Numbered from the stretch's first letter, positions 1 to 12,336 are shown. The stretch is DNA of 43,101 bases from Novosphingobium lindaniclasticum LE124 (GCF_000445125.1 NZ_ATHL01000034.1:1-43101); one strand, 5' to 3'. Translations and numbers: made by a program. The notes: generated by a model not told the origin, from the letters alone.

Positions 1-59
1 TTGTCGCACACACAACATACAATGAAGCTTACTTTAGTTCCAGATGACTAGAACCGCAA

Positions 60-2103
<2,044 letters not shown>

Positions 2104-2107
<4 letters not shown>

Positions 2108-2847
2108 TCTACCGTCCATCCCCCGTCGATCACGGCCGTCGTACCGGTCGTGAAGGCGCTTTCGTCCGATGCCAGGTGGAGCGCAAGCGCGGCGATCTCC
2201 TCCGGGCGCCCAAGGCGGCCGATCGGCTGCCTGCGCGCGAAAGCGGCCCGGGTGTCCGCAAAGCTTGCGCCGTCGGCCTGGGCCTGCGCCTGCATGCGTG
2301 CGCGCAGCGAAGGGCTCTCGACCGTGCCGGGGCAGATCGCGTTGCAGCGTACTCCCTCCGCCACGAAATCGGCGGCGACCGACTTGGTAAGGCCGATCAC
2401 CGCCGCCTTGCTCGCCCCATATGCGAAACGATTGCGGACGCCGATGATCGAAGAGGCCACGGAGGATATGTTCACGATCGAACCCGAGCGCCGCGCCGTC
2501 ATCCCCGGCAGATAAGCCTTGACCATGCGGAACATCGCCGTGGCATTGAGATCGAGCGAGGCCGCCCACTGTGTCTCGGTGCATTCGAGCACGGTACCGG
2601 AGAAGACGATCCCGGCGCAGTTCACCAGGACGTCGCAGTCCCCCGTGCTCTCCGCCAGCGCCGGGATCGCCGCAGGATCGGTGAGGTCCGCCAGATGGCA
2701 GATCGCCTCCACCAGGGTGGCAAGGCCATCGGGGTCGCGGTCCACTGCGTGAACTTCGGCACCTTCGGCCACGAAGCGCTCCGCGATGGCCCGGCCGATC
2801 CCCGCCGCGGCGGCCGTGACCACAGCCTTCTTTCCGGCAAGTCTCAT
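2104..2847 (-). CDS. SDR, probable 2-keto-3-deoxy-L-fuconate dehydrogenase
   Basis: 247-residue classical SDR. Seen: cofactor loop TAAAAGIGRA, NCAG in place of NNAG, Ser in ISSVAS, and YGASK. Start ATG at 2847 is set by AAAGGA upstream; the longer open frame is not used. Expected reaction: NAD+-dependent oxidation of 2-keto-3-deoxy-L-fuconate at C4 to the 2,4-diketo acid. The assignment rests on the N-terminus (MRLAGKKAVVTAA), which resembles known KDF dehydrogenases, and on its position between lactonase and dehydratase. Stop overlaps the dehydratase start (ATGA). The downstream 2,4-diketo-3-deoxy-fuconate hydrolase is not in the window. Confidence 0.82.
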
Positions 2848-2911
2848 GATGGTTCCTTTGTGCGGCACGCTTGGCTGGGGCAGACGCAGAGCATCGGGAC
2901 GAACGCGCTGA

Positions 2912-3790
2912 TCATGGGACGGCCTCTCCCTGGTCCTGCAGGGCAAGGCGCCGGTAGGCGCGCCGGGCGTTGCCGCCCCAGATCGCCGCCTGCTCCTCGG
3001 CCGAGAGTTGCGCGACCGCCTGTTCGACCAGCGCATGCACACGGGCATAAGGGGCGGCGAGTTGGCACACCGGCCAATCTGAACCGAAGATCAGCCGGTC
3101 GGCACCGAAACGGTCGAGAAGATGGTCCATGTACCGCAGCACATCCCGTTCCGACCAATCCGCATGGCACGCTTCGGTAACCAGGCCGGAGAGCTTGCAG
3201 AACACCGGATAGTCCCGCGCGACGGCGGCGATGCGGCCCGCCCACGGCTCCCATTCCGCTTCGGCAATGGCGGGCTTGGCGCCATGGTCGATGACGATCG
3301 CCCCTTCGCCCACCGTAAGGACCGCATCGAGGAAGGCGGGAAGGTGTTCCAGCTGCGGCGCGCGGATCAGCAGGTCGTACGTCAGGCCTGCCGCCAGTAC
3401 CGCGCCTATGCCGCGCTGGAAATCGGCGCGCAGCAGGTAGAGCGGGTCCGGCTCCGCCTGCACGAAATGGCGAAAACCCAGGAGCTTCGGCGCCGCCGCC
3501 AAGGCCGCGATGCGATTCGCCGCGCGATCCGCCGTGAGATCCGTCCAGCCGATCACACCGGCGATCCAGGGGTGGGTCTGGGCAAGCTCGAGCAGCCAGA
3601 GCGTTTCCTCCTCGCTCTCACGAGCCTGCACGGCGATCGAGCCTGCCAAGCCCGCAGCGCGCAACGCCTTTTCGAGGTCTTGCGGGCCGTAGTCCCGCGC
3701 CAGCACCGAAGCGGGGTCGATCCAGGCATGGTCTTCCGGCGCGTATCGCCAGAAATGCTGATGCGCATCGATGCGTCCGTCGATCCCCAC
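2912..3790 (-). CDS. Amidohydrolase-family L-fuconolactonase
   Basis: 292 residues, COG3618-type (amidohydrolase 2) lactonase fold. Seen: metal-site HQHFW near residues 10-14, a central FCKLSGL, and FGSDWPVC near the C-terminus carrying the conserved Asp. It should hydrolyse L-fucono-lactone to L-fuconate before dehydration. Start is GTG at 3790, supported by GGGAG eight bases upstream. First gene of the minus-strand operon, 64 nt before the KDF dehydrogenase, and divergent from the permease. A related sugar lactone cannot be excluded, but the dehydratase next door favours fucose. Confidence 0.88.
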   Translation of the reverse strand: MGIDGRIDAHQHFWRYAPEDHAWIDPASVLARDYGPQDLEKALRAAGLAGSIAVQARESEEETLWLLELAQTHPWIAGVIGWTDLTADRAANRIAALAAAPKLLGFRHFVQAEPDPLYLLRADFQRGIGAVLAAGLTYDLLIRAPQLEHLPAFLDAVLTVGEGAIVIDHGAKPAIAEAEWEPWAGRIAAVARDYPVFCKLSGLVTEACHADWSERDVLRYMDHLLDRFGADRLIFGSDWPVCQLAAPYARVHALVEQAVAQLSAEEQAAIWGGNARRAYRRLALQDQGEAVP

Positions 3791-3987
3791 AATACCGCTC
3801 CCACCAGCCGCTATCGCATTTGACAGCGTATTCTATATGTGAAAACTAACGTCAGATTTGAAAAGAACAAGCCTGAAAAAGGCCGGGCCGTGTAGCGAGG
3901 CAGCGCCCGCTGAAAGACGTTGTTGGAGGCCGAAGTCCGCGACACAATGGGCAAAAGCCCGACACGGCAAACGGAGAGGAACGCTGG
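3791..3987. promoter_or_regulatory. Divergent promoter region of the fucose operon and permease
   Basis: 197-nt gap between two divergent start codons, so it must hold both promoters. A TTGACA hexamer is at 3820-3825, in a locally AT-rich stretch (3816-3860) that contrasts with the GC-rich genes. I could not pair it with a convincing -10 element and found no clean operator palindrome. GGAGAGGA at 3973-3980 is the permease ribosome-binding site. No regulator gene is nearby. Confidence 0.4.
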
Positions 3988-5286
3988 ATGGGAATGACTA
4001 TGCCTGCACCAGGAATTCCCGCGGACATGGCGGAGGAGCCGCAGGGAGGGCGCTTCGTCACGCCGGGATTCATGGCCGGTTTCGCGCTGGTCACGGCGGT
4101 GTTCTTCGCCTGGGCTCTCGCGAACAACCTCAACGACATCCTCATCCGGCAATTTCAGAAAGCCCTGGCACTCTCCCGCACCGAAGCCGGGTTCATCCAG
4201 TTCGTTTTCTATCTGGCCTATTTCCTATGGGCCGTTCCCGCAGGACTCCTGCTGCGACGCTTCGGCTACCGCGCGGGCCTGCTCCTGGGGCTGGGGCTCT
4301 ATGCCGCCGGAGCGCTGCTGTTCTATCCGGCTGCCGAACTGCACCGTTACGGCGCTTTCCTGCTGGCGCTGTTCGTACTGGCTTCCGGCGCCGCATTCCT
4401 GGAAACCGCCGCCAATCCCTTCATCGCCCGCTTCGGCTCTCCCGAGCGCGCTTCGCAGCGGCTGACGCTGGCGCAGGCCTTCAACGGCCTCGGCGCGGTG
4501 ATGGCGCCGCTGGTGGGAGGAATCTTCATCTTCTCGGGCGTCGAGCACAGCCCCGACCAGATCGCCGCGATGTCCGAGGCTCAGCTCCAGCTCTACCGCG
4601 CGTCGGAGGCCGCGATGGTCCAGGGACCGTACCTGGTCCTGGCCCTGCTCGTCATTCTCCTGGGCCTGGCCCTGGCCAAAGTGCGCCTGCCCACCGTCGC
4701 GCAGGACACCGGCCTCACGGAAGGCGGAGGGCATCTCCGGGCAGTGGTGCGCAACGGCCAGCTAAGGGCCGCGGTGGTCGCGCAATTCTTCTACGTCGGG
4801 GCGCAAGTGGGGATCTGGAGCTACTTCGTCGATTTCGTCAAGCATCTCATGCCCGACACCCCGGAGAAAACGGCCGCGTTCTACCTCTCCGGCAGCCTGC
4901 TGCTGTTCATGGTCGGCCGCTTCGTCGGCGCCGGGCTGATGCACCGGATACGGCCGACACGGCTCCTGGGGGTGTTCGCGCTCTGCAATGCGGGGCTGAT
5001 GGTCCTGGCCATGACATTGGGGGGCGGCGCGGCGGTGGCCGCTCTGGGACTGGCCAGCTTCTTCATGTCCATCATGTTCCCGACGATATTCGCCCTGGGC
5101 ATCCGCGACCTGGACGAAGGCACTGCATTGGGATCCTCGCTGATCATTATGGCGATCATAGGCGGAGCGGTCTTCCCCCCGCTCATGGGCCTGGTCAGCG
5201 AGCGATCCGACCTGCAGATCGCGCTGGTCCTACCCCTGCTCTGCTTCGCCGCCGTCGCCATTTTCGCAAAGGCAGCGCGGGATTGA
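3988..5286 (+). CDS. fucP: FucP-type L-fucose:H+ symporter (MFS)
   Basis: 432 residues, matching the usual length (about 438) of the FHS/FucP branch of the major facilitator superfamily, an inner-membrane protein with about 12 helices. Seen: helix 1 region FFAWALANNLNDILIRQF with the conserved Asn/Asp pair, the loop motif LLRRFGYRAG after helix 2, and ETAANPF in helix 4 of the N half. Many hydrophobic segments follow to residue 425. ATG at 3988 has GGAGAGGA seven bases upstream. Divergent from the fucose catabolic operon, which strongly suggests L-fucose as cargo; another 6-deoxy sugar is the main alternative. Confidence 0.88.
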   Translation: MGMTMPAPGIPADMAEEPQGGRFVTPGFMAGFALVTAVFFAWALANNLNDILIRQFQKALALSRTEAGFIQFVFYLAYFLWAVPAGLLLRRFGYRAGLLLGLGLYAAGALLFYPAAELHRYGAFLLALFVLASGAAFLETAANPFIARFGSPERASQRLTLAQAFNGLGAVMAPLVGGIFIFSGVEHSPDQIAAMSEAQLQLYRASEAAMVQGPYLVLALLVILLGLALAKVRLPTVAQDTGLTEGGGHLRAVVRNGQLRAAVVAQFFYVGAQVGIWSYFVDFVKHLMPDTPEKTAAFYLSGSLLLFMVGRFVGAGLMHRIRPTRLLGVFALCNAGLMVLAMTLGGGAAVAALGLASFFMSIMFPTIFALGIRDLDEGTALGSSLIIMAIIGGAVFPPLMGLVSERSDLQIALVLPLLCFAAVAIFAKAARD

Positions 5287-5330
5287 AGGCTGTTGAACAC
5301 TACGACGCTATGTGGCTTTCCTGCGGTCGC

Positions 5331-5358
5331 CGCCTTGTCGATCCGAAGCGACAAGGCG
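5331..5358. terminator. Hairpin downstream of fucP, terminator-like
   Basis: Perfect 10-bp inverted repeat, CGCCTTGTCG (5331-5340) and CGACAAGGCG (5349-5358), with an 8-nt loop, 45 nt after the fucP stop. No T-run follows on either strand, so it is not a classical intrinsic terminator. It sits between convergent transcription units and may stabilise 3' ends or help Rho-dependent ending. Confidence 0.4.
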
Positions 5359-5476
5359 TGCGGACCAGCCAAACACGAGGATCGTTGAATGTCGACGGCT
5401 TTGCAGTCACTGCCTCGGACCCGATTTCCTCACCCGGATAGATCTTGGCTGAACCCTATTCGGCGCACTCCACGAC

Positions 5477-6379
5477 TTACAGAGCTTCGATCCGTTCCGG
5501 CAGTACCCGTCCAAGCAAGATGTCGCGAGCGGCAATCCAGTTGCCTTTCGTGCGTCCAGCTCGATCGATCCAAGGCTCAGGCCTGAGCGCCCGGGCATGA
5601 TTTGCCAGGACATTGCGAACGATCAGTCGCGCTGCGAAGCCGATCGACATAGTGCCCTTGCGAACAAGATAGATCGGGTTGACCACCTGGGAATAGCCTA
5701 GCCGCACTCCGGAGGTACGGCCATACTTGACCCCTTGGTGAACCCCGGAAAAGGCGAAAGTCTTGACGATCCTTCCTCGGGCCGACAGCGAAGACGCGAA
5801 GTCTATATCTTCCTGCCATCCATAAAGACGCAGCCGCTCGTCGAACCGGCATTCTCCGATAGCGGAAGCACGATAGGCCATGTTGCAGCCGTAGAGCCCT
5901 TCAAGGCTGGTAACGATGCAGTTCGGGCTGAAATCCTTCTTTTCGTGCTTTGCGAGTAGGTCTCGAGCTACATCAAGGGGAATGCCCGGTCCTTTTATGC
6001 CATCGCGAATGACATTGCCCGTGGCTCCGACCACATCCGGGTGAGCGGCGAAGAACCGTTTGATACGGTCGATGCTGTCCTTGGACGGAACGAAATCGTC
6101 ATCGTAAAAGACGATGAGATCGTAGCGATCGCCAAGGTGATCCAGGCCGCGATTGCGTTGCGCACAGAGGCCCTTGTCGCCGCGCAGCACCTGGACATCG
6201 GGTTGGTCCTGGTAGCCTGCCGGAATGTCGGCATCGCTGACGACGGAAAAGACCAGCAGATCGGGGCGGCAGGTCTGCTCCTGCATGAGATGGTGCATCT
6301 GCGCCACGAGTTGCGGCCGACCGAGGCTGGCCACGACCACGGCGACACGGAAATGGCTGCCGTCAGGGATAGCGTTCAT
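5477..6379 (-). CDS. GT2-family glycosyltransferase
   Basis: 300 residues with a GT-A nucleotide-sugar fold. Seen: N-terminal strand RVAVVVASLGRP (11-22), RNRGL near 75-79, the metal-binding acidic run DDD at 93-95 (IVFYDDDF), and a downstream GWQEDIDF of the catalytic type (ED before the acceptor helix). No transmembrane segments, so a cytoplasmic or peripheral transferase acting on a nucleotide sugar. ATG at 6379 follows AAAGG with about 7-nt spacing. It lies with the acetyltransferase and TolC-like gene next to the EPS genes, so a role in building the polysaccharide repeat unit is likely. Sugar specificity cannot be read. Confidence 0.82.
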   Translation of the reverse strand: MNAIPDGSHFRVAVVVASLGRPQLVAQMHHLMQEQTCRPDLLVFSVVSDADIPAGYQDQPDVQVLRGDKGLCAQRNRGLDHLGDRYDLIVFYDDDFVPSKDSIDRIKRFFAAHPDVVGATGNVIRDGIKGPGIPLDVARDLLAKHEKKDFSPNCIVTSLEGLYGCNMAYRASAIGECRFDERLRLYGWQEDIDFASSLSARGRIVKTFAFSGVHQGVKYGRTSGVRLGYSQVVNPIYLVRKGTMSIGFAARLIVRNVLANHARALRPEPWIDRAGRTKGNWIAARDILLGRVLPERIEAL

Positions 6380-6544
6380 AAAAAAGCCTTTGGTCGCCGG
6401 TCAATCGCTCGTTCTGGAAACCTGCAAAAATGCGCGAAGCCATTGATCGGGTCATTGACCGGGAAGGGCTGCAATCCCGCTGACCCGAGCATAGTCGTGC
6501 GCGCAAGGGGCGCTTCATCCGCGACCCTGCAACTCCAGCGCCGT

Positions 6545-7057
6545 TCATGGAACACGCTCTGAAATGTCGCGCAAGAACCGAGCCGGAACGCCGCCCACCA
6601 AAGTTTTTGGCGGCACGTCCTGTGTCACTATGGCGCCGGCAGCGACCACGGCGCCGCGGCCGATGGTAACTCCCGGTAGAATGATCGCGCCTGCACCGAT
6701 CCAGACATGGTCCTGCAGGACGACCGGTGCCGTCACCGTTGCACGGCTGCGACCGTGTTCGAATGTGAGTTCATGCGAACTCGTCTCGAAAGCGACCCCG
6801 GGTGCGATCTGCGCGAAGCGGCCGATGGTGATCCCCCCTTCCCCGCCAAACCGGACGTTGGCATTCAGGAACGATCGCGACCCGATGGCGATACGTCCTC
6901 CGGAACCGGGCGGGGTTATAGTGACGGGCCCCATGACTATGACTTTGGAAGACAGCCTCAGCCCGGCCCACCGCAGCGCCTCATGGCGCGCCCGCGTACC
7001 GATCCGCCCTTTCGGCAGATGGTTCGCAATCCACAGGAACAGTGCTTCCCTCATCAT
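6545..7057 (-). CDS. Hexapeptide-repeat acyl/acetyltransferase
   Basis: 170 residues with left-handed beta-helix repeats. Seen: isoleucine-rich hexapeptides through residues 45-150 and the terminal signature [16 protein letters not shown], then [14 protein letters not shown] and VGGVPAR, typical of maltose/galactoside acetyltransferases and of WcaF/WbbJ-type EPS acetyltransferases. I start at ATG 7057 (a second ATG is at 7054) because AAGG sits 6 nt upstream and the open frame beyond encodes low-complexity, non-homologous sequence. Probably adds an acetyl group to a sugar of the nearby EPS. Confidence 0.8.
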   Translation of the reverse strand: MMREALFLWIANHLPKGRIGTRARHEALRWAGLRLSSKVIVMGPVTITPPGSGGRIAIGSRSFLNANVRFGGEGGITIGRFAQIAPGVAFETSSHELTFEHGRSRATVTAPVVLQDHVWIGAGAIILPGVTIGRGAVVAAGAIVTQDVPPKTLVGGVPARFLRDISERVP

Positions 7058-7218
7058 AGACGACCTTGCGGTGGAGTTGGATCGCCGCGGAGCGCGGATC
7101 GGACGGCTCCACCCTGTCGATTCAGCCGTCCAGCAGCAAGACGTCGATGGATCCGGATTCGCGCCTTCTCGGCATGAACTGGTCCACATTGGAGGACAAG
7201 CTGGTGCATTCCACCTGT

Positions 7219-8724
7219 TCACTGCGCCGATTCAGTTAAGGGACCATTCGATACCGGCTGGAGAGGCACCTCCTTACCCTTCAGCCCCTCGAATTCAAGG
7301 GCGTACTCGAGTTGCACCCTGGCTTTGGGCACCGAGGCGGTCTGGGCAAGGCGGTCCAAGGGCTCAAGCAGGGGCCGTAACGGCAAGCCCGCGGCCTTGC
7401 TCTGCCCGCGCGGCCGCATGTTGGGATCGTCAGCACGGTCACGTGAAAACATGTCGATCCGCAGAATACCCGCGTCTCGCAAAACGGCGACGTGCAGAGC
7501 ATAGGCATCCGATCGGGCCTGAACGGCGGCCGTCCGCGCCGAGAGCAGATCGTTGGTGACGTCCAGAACGTCGCGCAGCGTTCGAATTCCCGCAGTCTCC
7601 TGACGCTCGACACCGTCCAGCGCACGCTCGGCCGCGGCGACCGCCGCGTCGAACCGGGGCAAGGATCCTCCGATCGCTTCAAGCCTCGACCAATCTGCCG
7701 CCAGGCGTTCGCGCATCTCGCGCCGGGCCTGCTCCACGAACTGCTGATCCGCAAGGTTGCGGTCCTTCGCCGCGCGCAAGGCCGAAGACATTTGCCCCCC
7801 CGTGTAAAGCGGCATGTTCATTCTCACTCCGACCGACACCGATTCCTGCCGGTACCTGTTCTGGTAGGGCGTTATCGGTGCCCGCAGGGCCGAAGCATAA
7901 CCGCTCACCTGCGGCATCATCTCCGCCCGCGCGGTAGCGACAGCCGCGCGTGACCCGGTCTCGGCGAACCTGGAAGCCGCGAGCGTGGGATTGTACGTTT
8001 CCGCTTGCGCGTAGAGCGTCTCCAACACCGGCAGATGCGGCAGCGCCGGCAAAGGCGAGAGACTATCGGGATAGCGTCCGACGAGGTTGCGATACCGCGC
8101 CGCGCTTACCAGGACGTCGGCCCGTGATGAAATCACACGGCCCGCCGCCAATTCAAGGCGGTTCAAAGTCTGGTCCACATCAGGCGCAGTCGAATCGCGC
8201 AGGCGATAGCGTGAAAGGGTCTGATCCCGTTGCCTTAGCAACAATTGATAGATCTCTGAAGCCACGGCATAAAGTTCGATATCCCTTTGCAGGAAGACAT
8301 AGGCCGTCACCACGTCGGAAATCATCTGCTGGTTCGCCTCTTCCAGCTTCGCGCGAACGGCCAGGCTGTTTGCCGTTGCGGCATCGACAGCCGCGGAAAG
8401 CCGGCCAGAGGTAAAGAGAGGCTGCGAAAGCGCCAATTCCGCCGTTGTGCCAAAGCCTTCGTCCTGTGAGGATGTGAGGCCGCCGCGGATCCGGGCGTCT
8501 GTATATTCGTGCTGAGCGGAAAGGCTCAAGGTGGGGCCATAGGCGCCTCGGGTCTGGACCACGCCTTCGTCCGCGGCGCGGCTCAAGTCGCGCGCGCCTT
8601 CCAGCGAGGGATTGTTCCGATAGGCAGCGGTCAGCGCGTCCTCCAGCGTCTCGGCATGTCCCGCGGAACTGACGAGAACGAAGGTCAGCAGGCATCCGCC
8701 TCTAATTCGGCGCCATTGCGACAA
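7219..8724 (-). CDS. TolC-family outer membrane efflux protein
   Basis: 501 residues. Seen: signal peptide ending at SSAGHA, then two repeated coiled-coil halves of the TolC type. The first half has [15 protein letters not shown] and [10 protein letters not shown], the second YNPTLAA and [10 protein letters not shown], the usual paired motifs near the barrel strands. The C-terminal tail (about 80 residues, Pro/Leu rich) extends beyond the typical core. Start is TTG at 8724, chosen because AAGGGG lies 6 nt upstream and the next in-frame start would cut into the signal peptide. Divergent from a PrtD/HlyD-like pair across 233 nt, so the three can form a complete type I secretion channel. Confidence 0.88.
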   Translation of the reverse strand: MSQWRRIRGGCLLTFVLVSSAGHAETLEDALTAAYRNNPSLEGARDLSRAADEGVVQTRGAYGPTLSLSAQHEYTDARIRGGLTSSQDEGFGTTAELALSQPLFTSGRLSAAVDAATANSLAVRAKLEEANQQMISDVVTAYVFLQRDIELYAVASEIYQLLLRQRDQTLSRYRLRDSTAPDVDQTLNRLELAAGRVISSRADVLVSAARYRNLVGRYPDSLSPLPALPHLPVLETLYAQAETYNPTLAASRFAETGSRAAVATARAEMMPQVSGYASALRAPITPYQNRYRQESVSVGVRMNMPLYTGGQMSSALRAAKDRNLADQQFVEQARREMRERLAADWSRLEAIGGSLPRFDAAVAAAERALDGVERQETAGIRTLRDVLDVTNDLLSARTAAVQARSDAYALHVAVLRDAGILRIDMFSRDRADDPNMRPRGQSKAAGLPLRPLLEPLDRLAQTASVPKARVQLEYALEFEGLKGKEVPLQPVSNGPLTESAQ

Positions 8725-8957
8725 GTATTTCCCCTTAGATTGCTGTCACGACTGGAATTCACCGCCAGGCTGAACGCGCCAAAACTGATCTAATCGCGCT
8801 AGAGGTCTATCTGCGCAGGTGGTCTAATGCAGCGGGAGATTGTTCCAGACAGGACGTATTCGGGGGAACCGCGAAACTGCCCCGAGCAAGTCTGACGGGA
8901 ACGAATCCTCCATGCTTAGCCAAAAGCAGAAACGTCCTGCGATCTACCGAGGGAGCC

Positions 8958-10790
8958 ATGACCATCTTCGCCCTTCGCCTGTCTTCCGAACTCAAGGCGG
9001 CCATTTCGCCGCTAAGGCGAGCGCTGGCGCCCGTCCTTGTCATCAGCAGCGTCTATAACCTTCTGCTGCTGTCGGGCTCGTTCTTCATGCTGCTCGTCTA
9101 CGACGACGTTCTGCCCAGCCGAAGCGTGCCTTCGCTCGTCAGCCTGCTGGTTCTCGTGATCGTCGCCTACGGGTTCCAAGCTCTGCTGGACGTGACCCGC
9201 GGGCGCATCATGGTCCATCTTGGATCCTTCTTCATGAAATCCGTGAGCGAGCGCGTCCTCGACGTGATCTCGCGCTATGAACTGGCGCGCGGCCCGATGC
9301 CCCAGGGTACGCAGATCGTTCGCGACGCGGAGACGGTACGCAGCTACCTTTCAGGGCCCGGTCCGCTGGCGATCCTCGATCTGCCATGGATCGTCGTCTA
9401 TCTTCTGGTGCTGAGCATTTTCCATTGGAGCATCGGCCTTCTGTCGCTGCTCGGCGTTGCCGTCCTCGTGATTCTCATGCTCGTCAACAACCGGGTCACG
9501 GCCCCCTTGGCGCAGGCTACGATGCGCACCTCCGCCAGCCGTTATGCCCTCGCCGAAACGACCCGGCGCAATGCCGAAACGCTCAAGGCCCTGGGGATGG
9601 ACAGCGCAAGGCGACGCCAGTGGGACAGACTCGAAAGCGAATATCTTCAGGCCAACGAACGGTTCTCGTACATCTCCAGCACCCTGAGCGGGGTCACGAA
9701 ATCGTTTCGCATGTTGCTGCAATCGGCGACGCTTGCGCTGGGCGCCTTTCTCGTCATCGAAGGCAGCGCCACGGGGGGGGTGATCATTGCAGGGTCGATC
9801 CTCTCGGCCCGCGCGCTTGCACCGGTCGAGCAGGTCATCTCCAACTGGAAAGCCATGATCGCCGCACGGCTCGCCCTGTCCCGCATGAAGGACTTGCTCG
9901 ATGCTCTCCCCCGGAGGATCGCCCCCATGGGCCTGGAGCCGCCTTGCCGCAGCTTGGAGGTGCGCGCAGTTGCTGCCGCGCCGCCGGGCACGCAGCGGGT
10001 CACTCTGGCGGATGTGACGTTCGCCCTGGCGAGCGGAGACGCTTTGGCCGTCGTTGGGCGTAGCGGATCCGGCAAAACCGCGCTGGCGCGGGTGCTTTGC
10101 GGCGTGTGGCCCGTGCTTCGCGGATCGGTGCGGCTCGACGGGGCGACGCTGGACCAGTGGCCTGCCGATCAGATCGCGGATATCGTCGGATATGTGCCCC
10201 AGTCGATCGAGCTTCTGGAAGGCACGATTGCCCAGAACATCGCCCGCTTTCGCGAACCACCAGACAGGGACGCGATCATCCGTGCGGCGCAAGCAGCCGA
10301 CTGCCACGAGTTGATCGTCAGGCTGGCGGGCGGCTACGACTATCTCATCGGTGCTCAGGGCGCAGGACTTTCCGCCGGTCAGCAGCAGCGGATCGCCTTG
10401 GCCCGCGCGCTGCACGGCAACCCTTTCCTCGTCATCCTCGACGAACCGAACAGCAACCTCGACCATGAAGGCGAGGCGGCGTTAGGCAAGGCGATCATGG
10501 CGGTTCGAGAGCGTGGCGGGATCGTCGTCGTCATCGCTCATCGCCCGAACGTGATCGCCAACGTCAGCCATATCATGGTCATGAACAGCGGCCGTATCGA
10601 ACGTTTCGAGACGCGCGCGCAATTCGAAGATCGTGTGCGCCCGCTTCGCCCGGCCGAGCAGCGCAAGGAGGCGGCCACAAGGGACACCGGTGCGCAGGGT
10701 CCGGAAGCTCTTCAAACAGGCAAAGACGAAGCAAGGCCGGGCAAAGCCCTGCCCGAAAGCGCAGATGCCGGTGCGGGATACAAAGATTGA
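8958..10790 (+). CDS. Type I secretion ABC permease/ATPase (PrtD-like)
   Basis: 610 residues: membrane domain (about 20-300, several hydrophobic helices) fused to an ATPase domain. Seen: Walker A GRSGSGKT (about 366-373), signature LSAGQQQR (about 471), Walker B FLVILDEP (about 490) followed by NSNLD, and an H-loop VIAHRP. This half-transporter layout matches the PrtD/AprD family and the AtrB-type proteins reported beside sphingan clusters. It has no N-terminal C39 peptidase domain. A low-complexity charged tail follows residue 555. RBS GAGGGAG precedes ATG 8958. Expected inner-membrane partner of the next gene and of the TolC-like protein. No RTX-type substrate gene is seen. Confidence 0.88.
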   Translation: MTIFALRLSSELKAAISPLRRALAPVLVISSVYNLLLLSGSFFMLLVYDDVLPSRSVPSLVSLLVLVIVAYGFQALLDVTRGRIMVHLGSFFMKSVSERVLDVISRYELARGPMPQGTQIVRDAETVRSYLSGPGPLAILDLPWIVVYLLVLSIFHWSIGLLSLLGVAVLVILMLVNNRVTAPLAQATMRTSASRYALAETTRRNAETLKALGMDSARRRQWDRLESEYLQANERFSYISSTLSGVTKSFRMLLQSATLALGAFLVIEGSATGGVIIAGSILSARALAPVEQVISNWKAMIAARLALSRMKDLLDALPRRIAPMGLEPPCRSLEVRAVAAAPPGTQRVTLADVTFALASGDALAVVGRSGSGKTALARVLCGVWPVLRGSVRLDGATLDQWPADQIADIVGYVPQSIELLEGTIAQNIARFREPPDRDAIIRAAQAADCHELIVRLAGGYDYLIGAQGAGLSAGQQQRIALARALHGNPFLVILDEPNSNLDHEGEAALGKAIMAVRERGGIVVVIAHRPNVIANVSHIMVMNSGRIERFETRAQFEDRVRPLRPAEQRKEAATRDTGAQGPEALQTGKDEARPGKALPESADAGAGYKD

Positions 10791-10798
10791 ACCACGCA

Positions 10799-12145
10799 AT
10801 GCACTTGTCCCGCCCTGCCATACAGGCTGCCGCAATCCCGCAACCCTTATTTCCCGACCGGGACGCCGGACTGTCGCGCCTGTTCAAGTTGGGGCTTTCT
10901 TCTGTTGCCATATTGGTCGTGGGAACCGGTTGCCTGATCGGCTTCCTGCCGATGGCAGGGGCCGTCATCTCTCCCGGAGAAGTCACGGTCGAGAGCCATA
11001 TCAAAGAGATATCGCACCCATTCGGCGGCGTGGCCGCTGCAATACTGGTCAGGGACGGCGATACCGTTCGCCGAGGACAGCCACTCATCCGGCTTGACGG
11101 CCGCGTTTCCGGCGCGGTGGATCAGTATACGGGCTTGGGCCTGAGCCAACTCCTTGCCAAGGCGGCAAGACTGCGCGCCGTTCAGGCCGGGGCGACGGCG
11201 GTCGATTTCCCAGCGGAACTGCAAGCTCGCCAGCAAAGCGATCGCTCGGTCGGCATCATCATGGCAGATGAACGCCGCAGCTTCAGGCTGGCCAGCGAAG
11301 CAAGAGCGCTTCAGGTCCGGCAACTTCGTGCGCGCATTGCCCAATCGGAAGCGGAAATCGCCTCGTTCAACGGCCAGGAGAGCGCCTATAAACGGCAGTC
11401 GTCTCTCGTTCGCCAGGAACTGCAACAGACCCGCGAGCTCTATAACAGCAGGCTGACCACGCTCGACCGTCTCAATGCCCTCGAGCGGGCAGCGGTCGGC
11501 GTGGAGGCACAAAGATCGACGGCAGGATCGAGCGTCGCCGGCGCTCTGGCGCGCATCGCCGAACTTCGTTCGCAGATCGCTTCCGTGGAAAGCAATGCCA
11601 GAAATGAAGCCGCCCTGGAATTGGCCCAGGTCGAAAGTGCCGTTTCGGAGCTGCGCAAGGAAAGCGCTGTGGCAAGCGACCAGAACGATCGCACCGTCAT
11701 CCGGTCTCCGCAGGACGGGATAGTCGACAAGCTTCTGACAAGAACCTTAGGCAGCGCAGTGCGCGCGAACGAGACGCTGATGGAGATCGTCCCATTGCGC
11801 GATCGTCTGGTCGTTCGCGCGCATGTCCGTGTGACGGACATCGACAAAGTCTCTCAAGGTCAAACCGCGCATCTGCGCTTCACCGCTCTCAATGCCCGCA
11901 CAACGCCCGAACTTGCCGGCACCGTCCTGCAAGTCGCGGCCGATCGTACCGTCGATAAAGCCACGAACGAGGCCTACTATCCGGTGACAATCGCCATTTC
12001 GGATGCAGAATTGTCAAAGCTGGAAAACGCCCGGCTTTCCGTGGGAATGCCGGTAGAAGTGTTCATCCAGACAGAGCAGCGAACGATCCTGCAATATATA
12101 GTTCGTCCCCTTTCGGATCAAATCAGACGCGCACTTCGCGAGTAA
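10799..12145 (+). CDS. HlyD-family membrane fusion protein (PrtE-like)
   Basis: About 448 residues. Seen: one N-terminal membrane segment (SVAILVVGTGCLIGFLPMA), a lipoyl/barrel-sandwich half (GAVISPGEV to HPFGGVAAAILVRDGDTVRRGQPL), a long coiled coil (about 115-290) and the closing half (IRSPQDGIVDKL, then VRANETLMEIVP and a beta-barrel). This is the PrtE/HlyD architecture linking ABC protein to TolC. The ABC stop overlaps a TTG at 10787 (TTGA); I use ATG 10799, but neither start has a clear RBS, and coupling from the TTG is possible and would add four residues. Confidence 0.87.
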   Translation: MHLSRPAIQAAAIPQPLFPDRDAGLSRLFKLGLSSVAILVVGTGCLIGFLPMAGAVISPGEVTVESHIKEISHPFGGVAAAILVRDGDTVRRGQPLIRLDGRVSGAVDQYTGLGLSQLLAKAARLRAVQAGATAVDFPAELQARQQSDRSVGIIMADERRSFRLASEARALQVRQLRARIAQSEAEIASFNGQESAYKRQSSLVRQELQQTRELYNSRLTTLDRLNALERAAVGVEAQRSTAGSSVAGALARIAELRSQIASVESNARNEAALELAQVESAVSELRKESAVASDQNDRTVIRSPQDGIVDKLLTRTLGSAVRANETLMEIVPLRDRLVVRAHVRVTDIDKVSQGQTAHLRFTALNARTTPELAGTVLQVAADRTVDKATNEAYYPVTIAISDAELSKLENARLSVGMPVEVFIQTEQRTILQYIVRPLSDQIRRALRE

Positions 12146-12336
12146 TCCGATATGAAGGGACCAACGAATTTCAGTAGAGCTCCGATATGTAGATCTTCTT
12201 GAACAATTACCTATCGGTGCTGTCTCGACCAAGCCAGGATCATCGTCGACCGGCACCCACTCCTCCTGAAACGCGACCTTTAAAAAGCGGCTTGTCCGGC
12301 TTTCCTTTACGCCCGCATGATTGAGAGGCCGTGTTG

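Noticed and set aside
1..59. Gene or RNA at the left edge
   Set aside because: Only 59 nt of AT-richer sequence downstream of the SDR; no ORF, hairpin or repeat can be supported.
5287..5476. Intrinsic terminator for fucP
   Set aside because: The 10-bp hairpin at 5331-5358 lacks any following T-run, so I list it only as terminator-like.
6545..7222. Longer acetyltransferase starting near 7222
   Set aside because: The extra N-terminal sequence is low-complexity Arg/Ser/Pro with no family match, and AAGG supports the start at 7057.
12146..12336. Small RNA or gene in the gap before the EPS barrel
   Set aside because: 191 nt with a repeated TCCGATATG but no ORF with RBS and no stable hairpin; probably only a promoter region.
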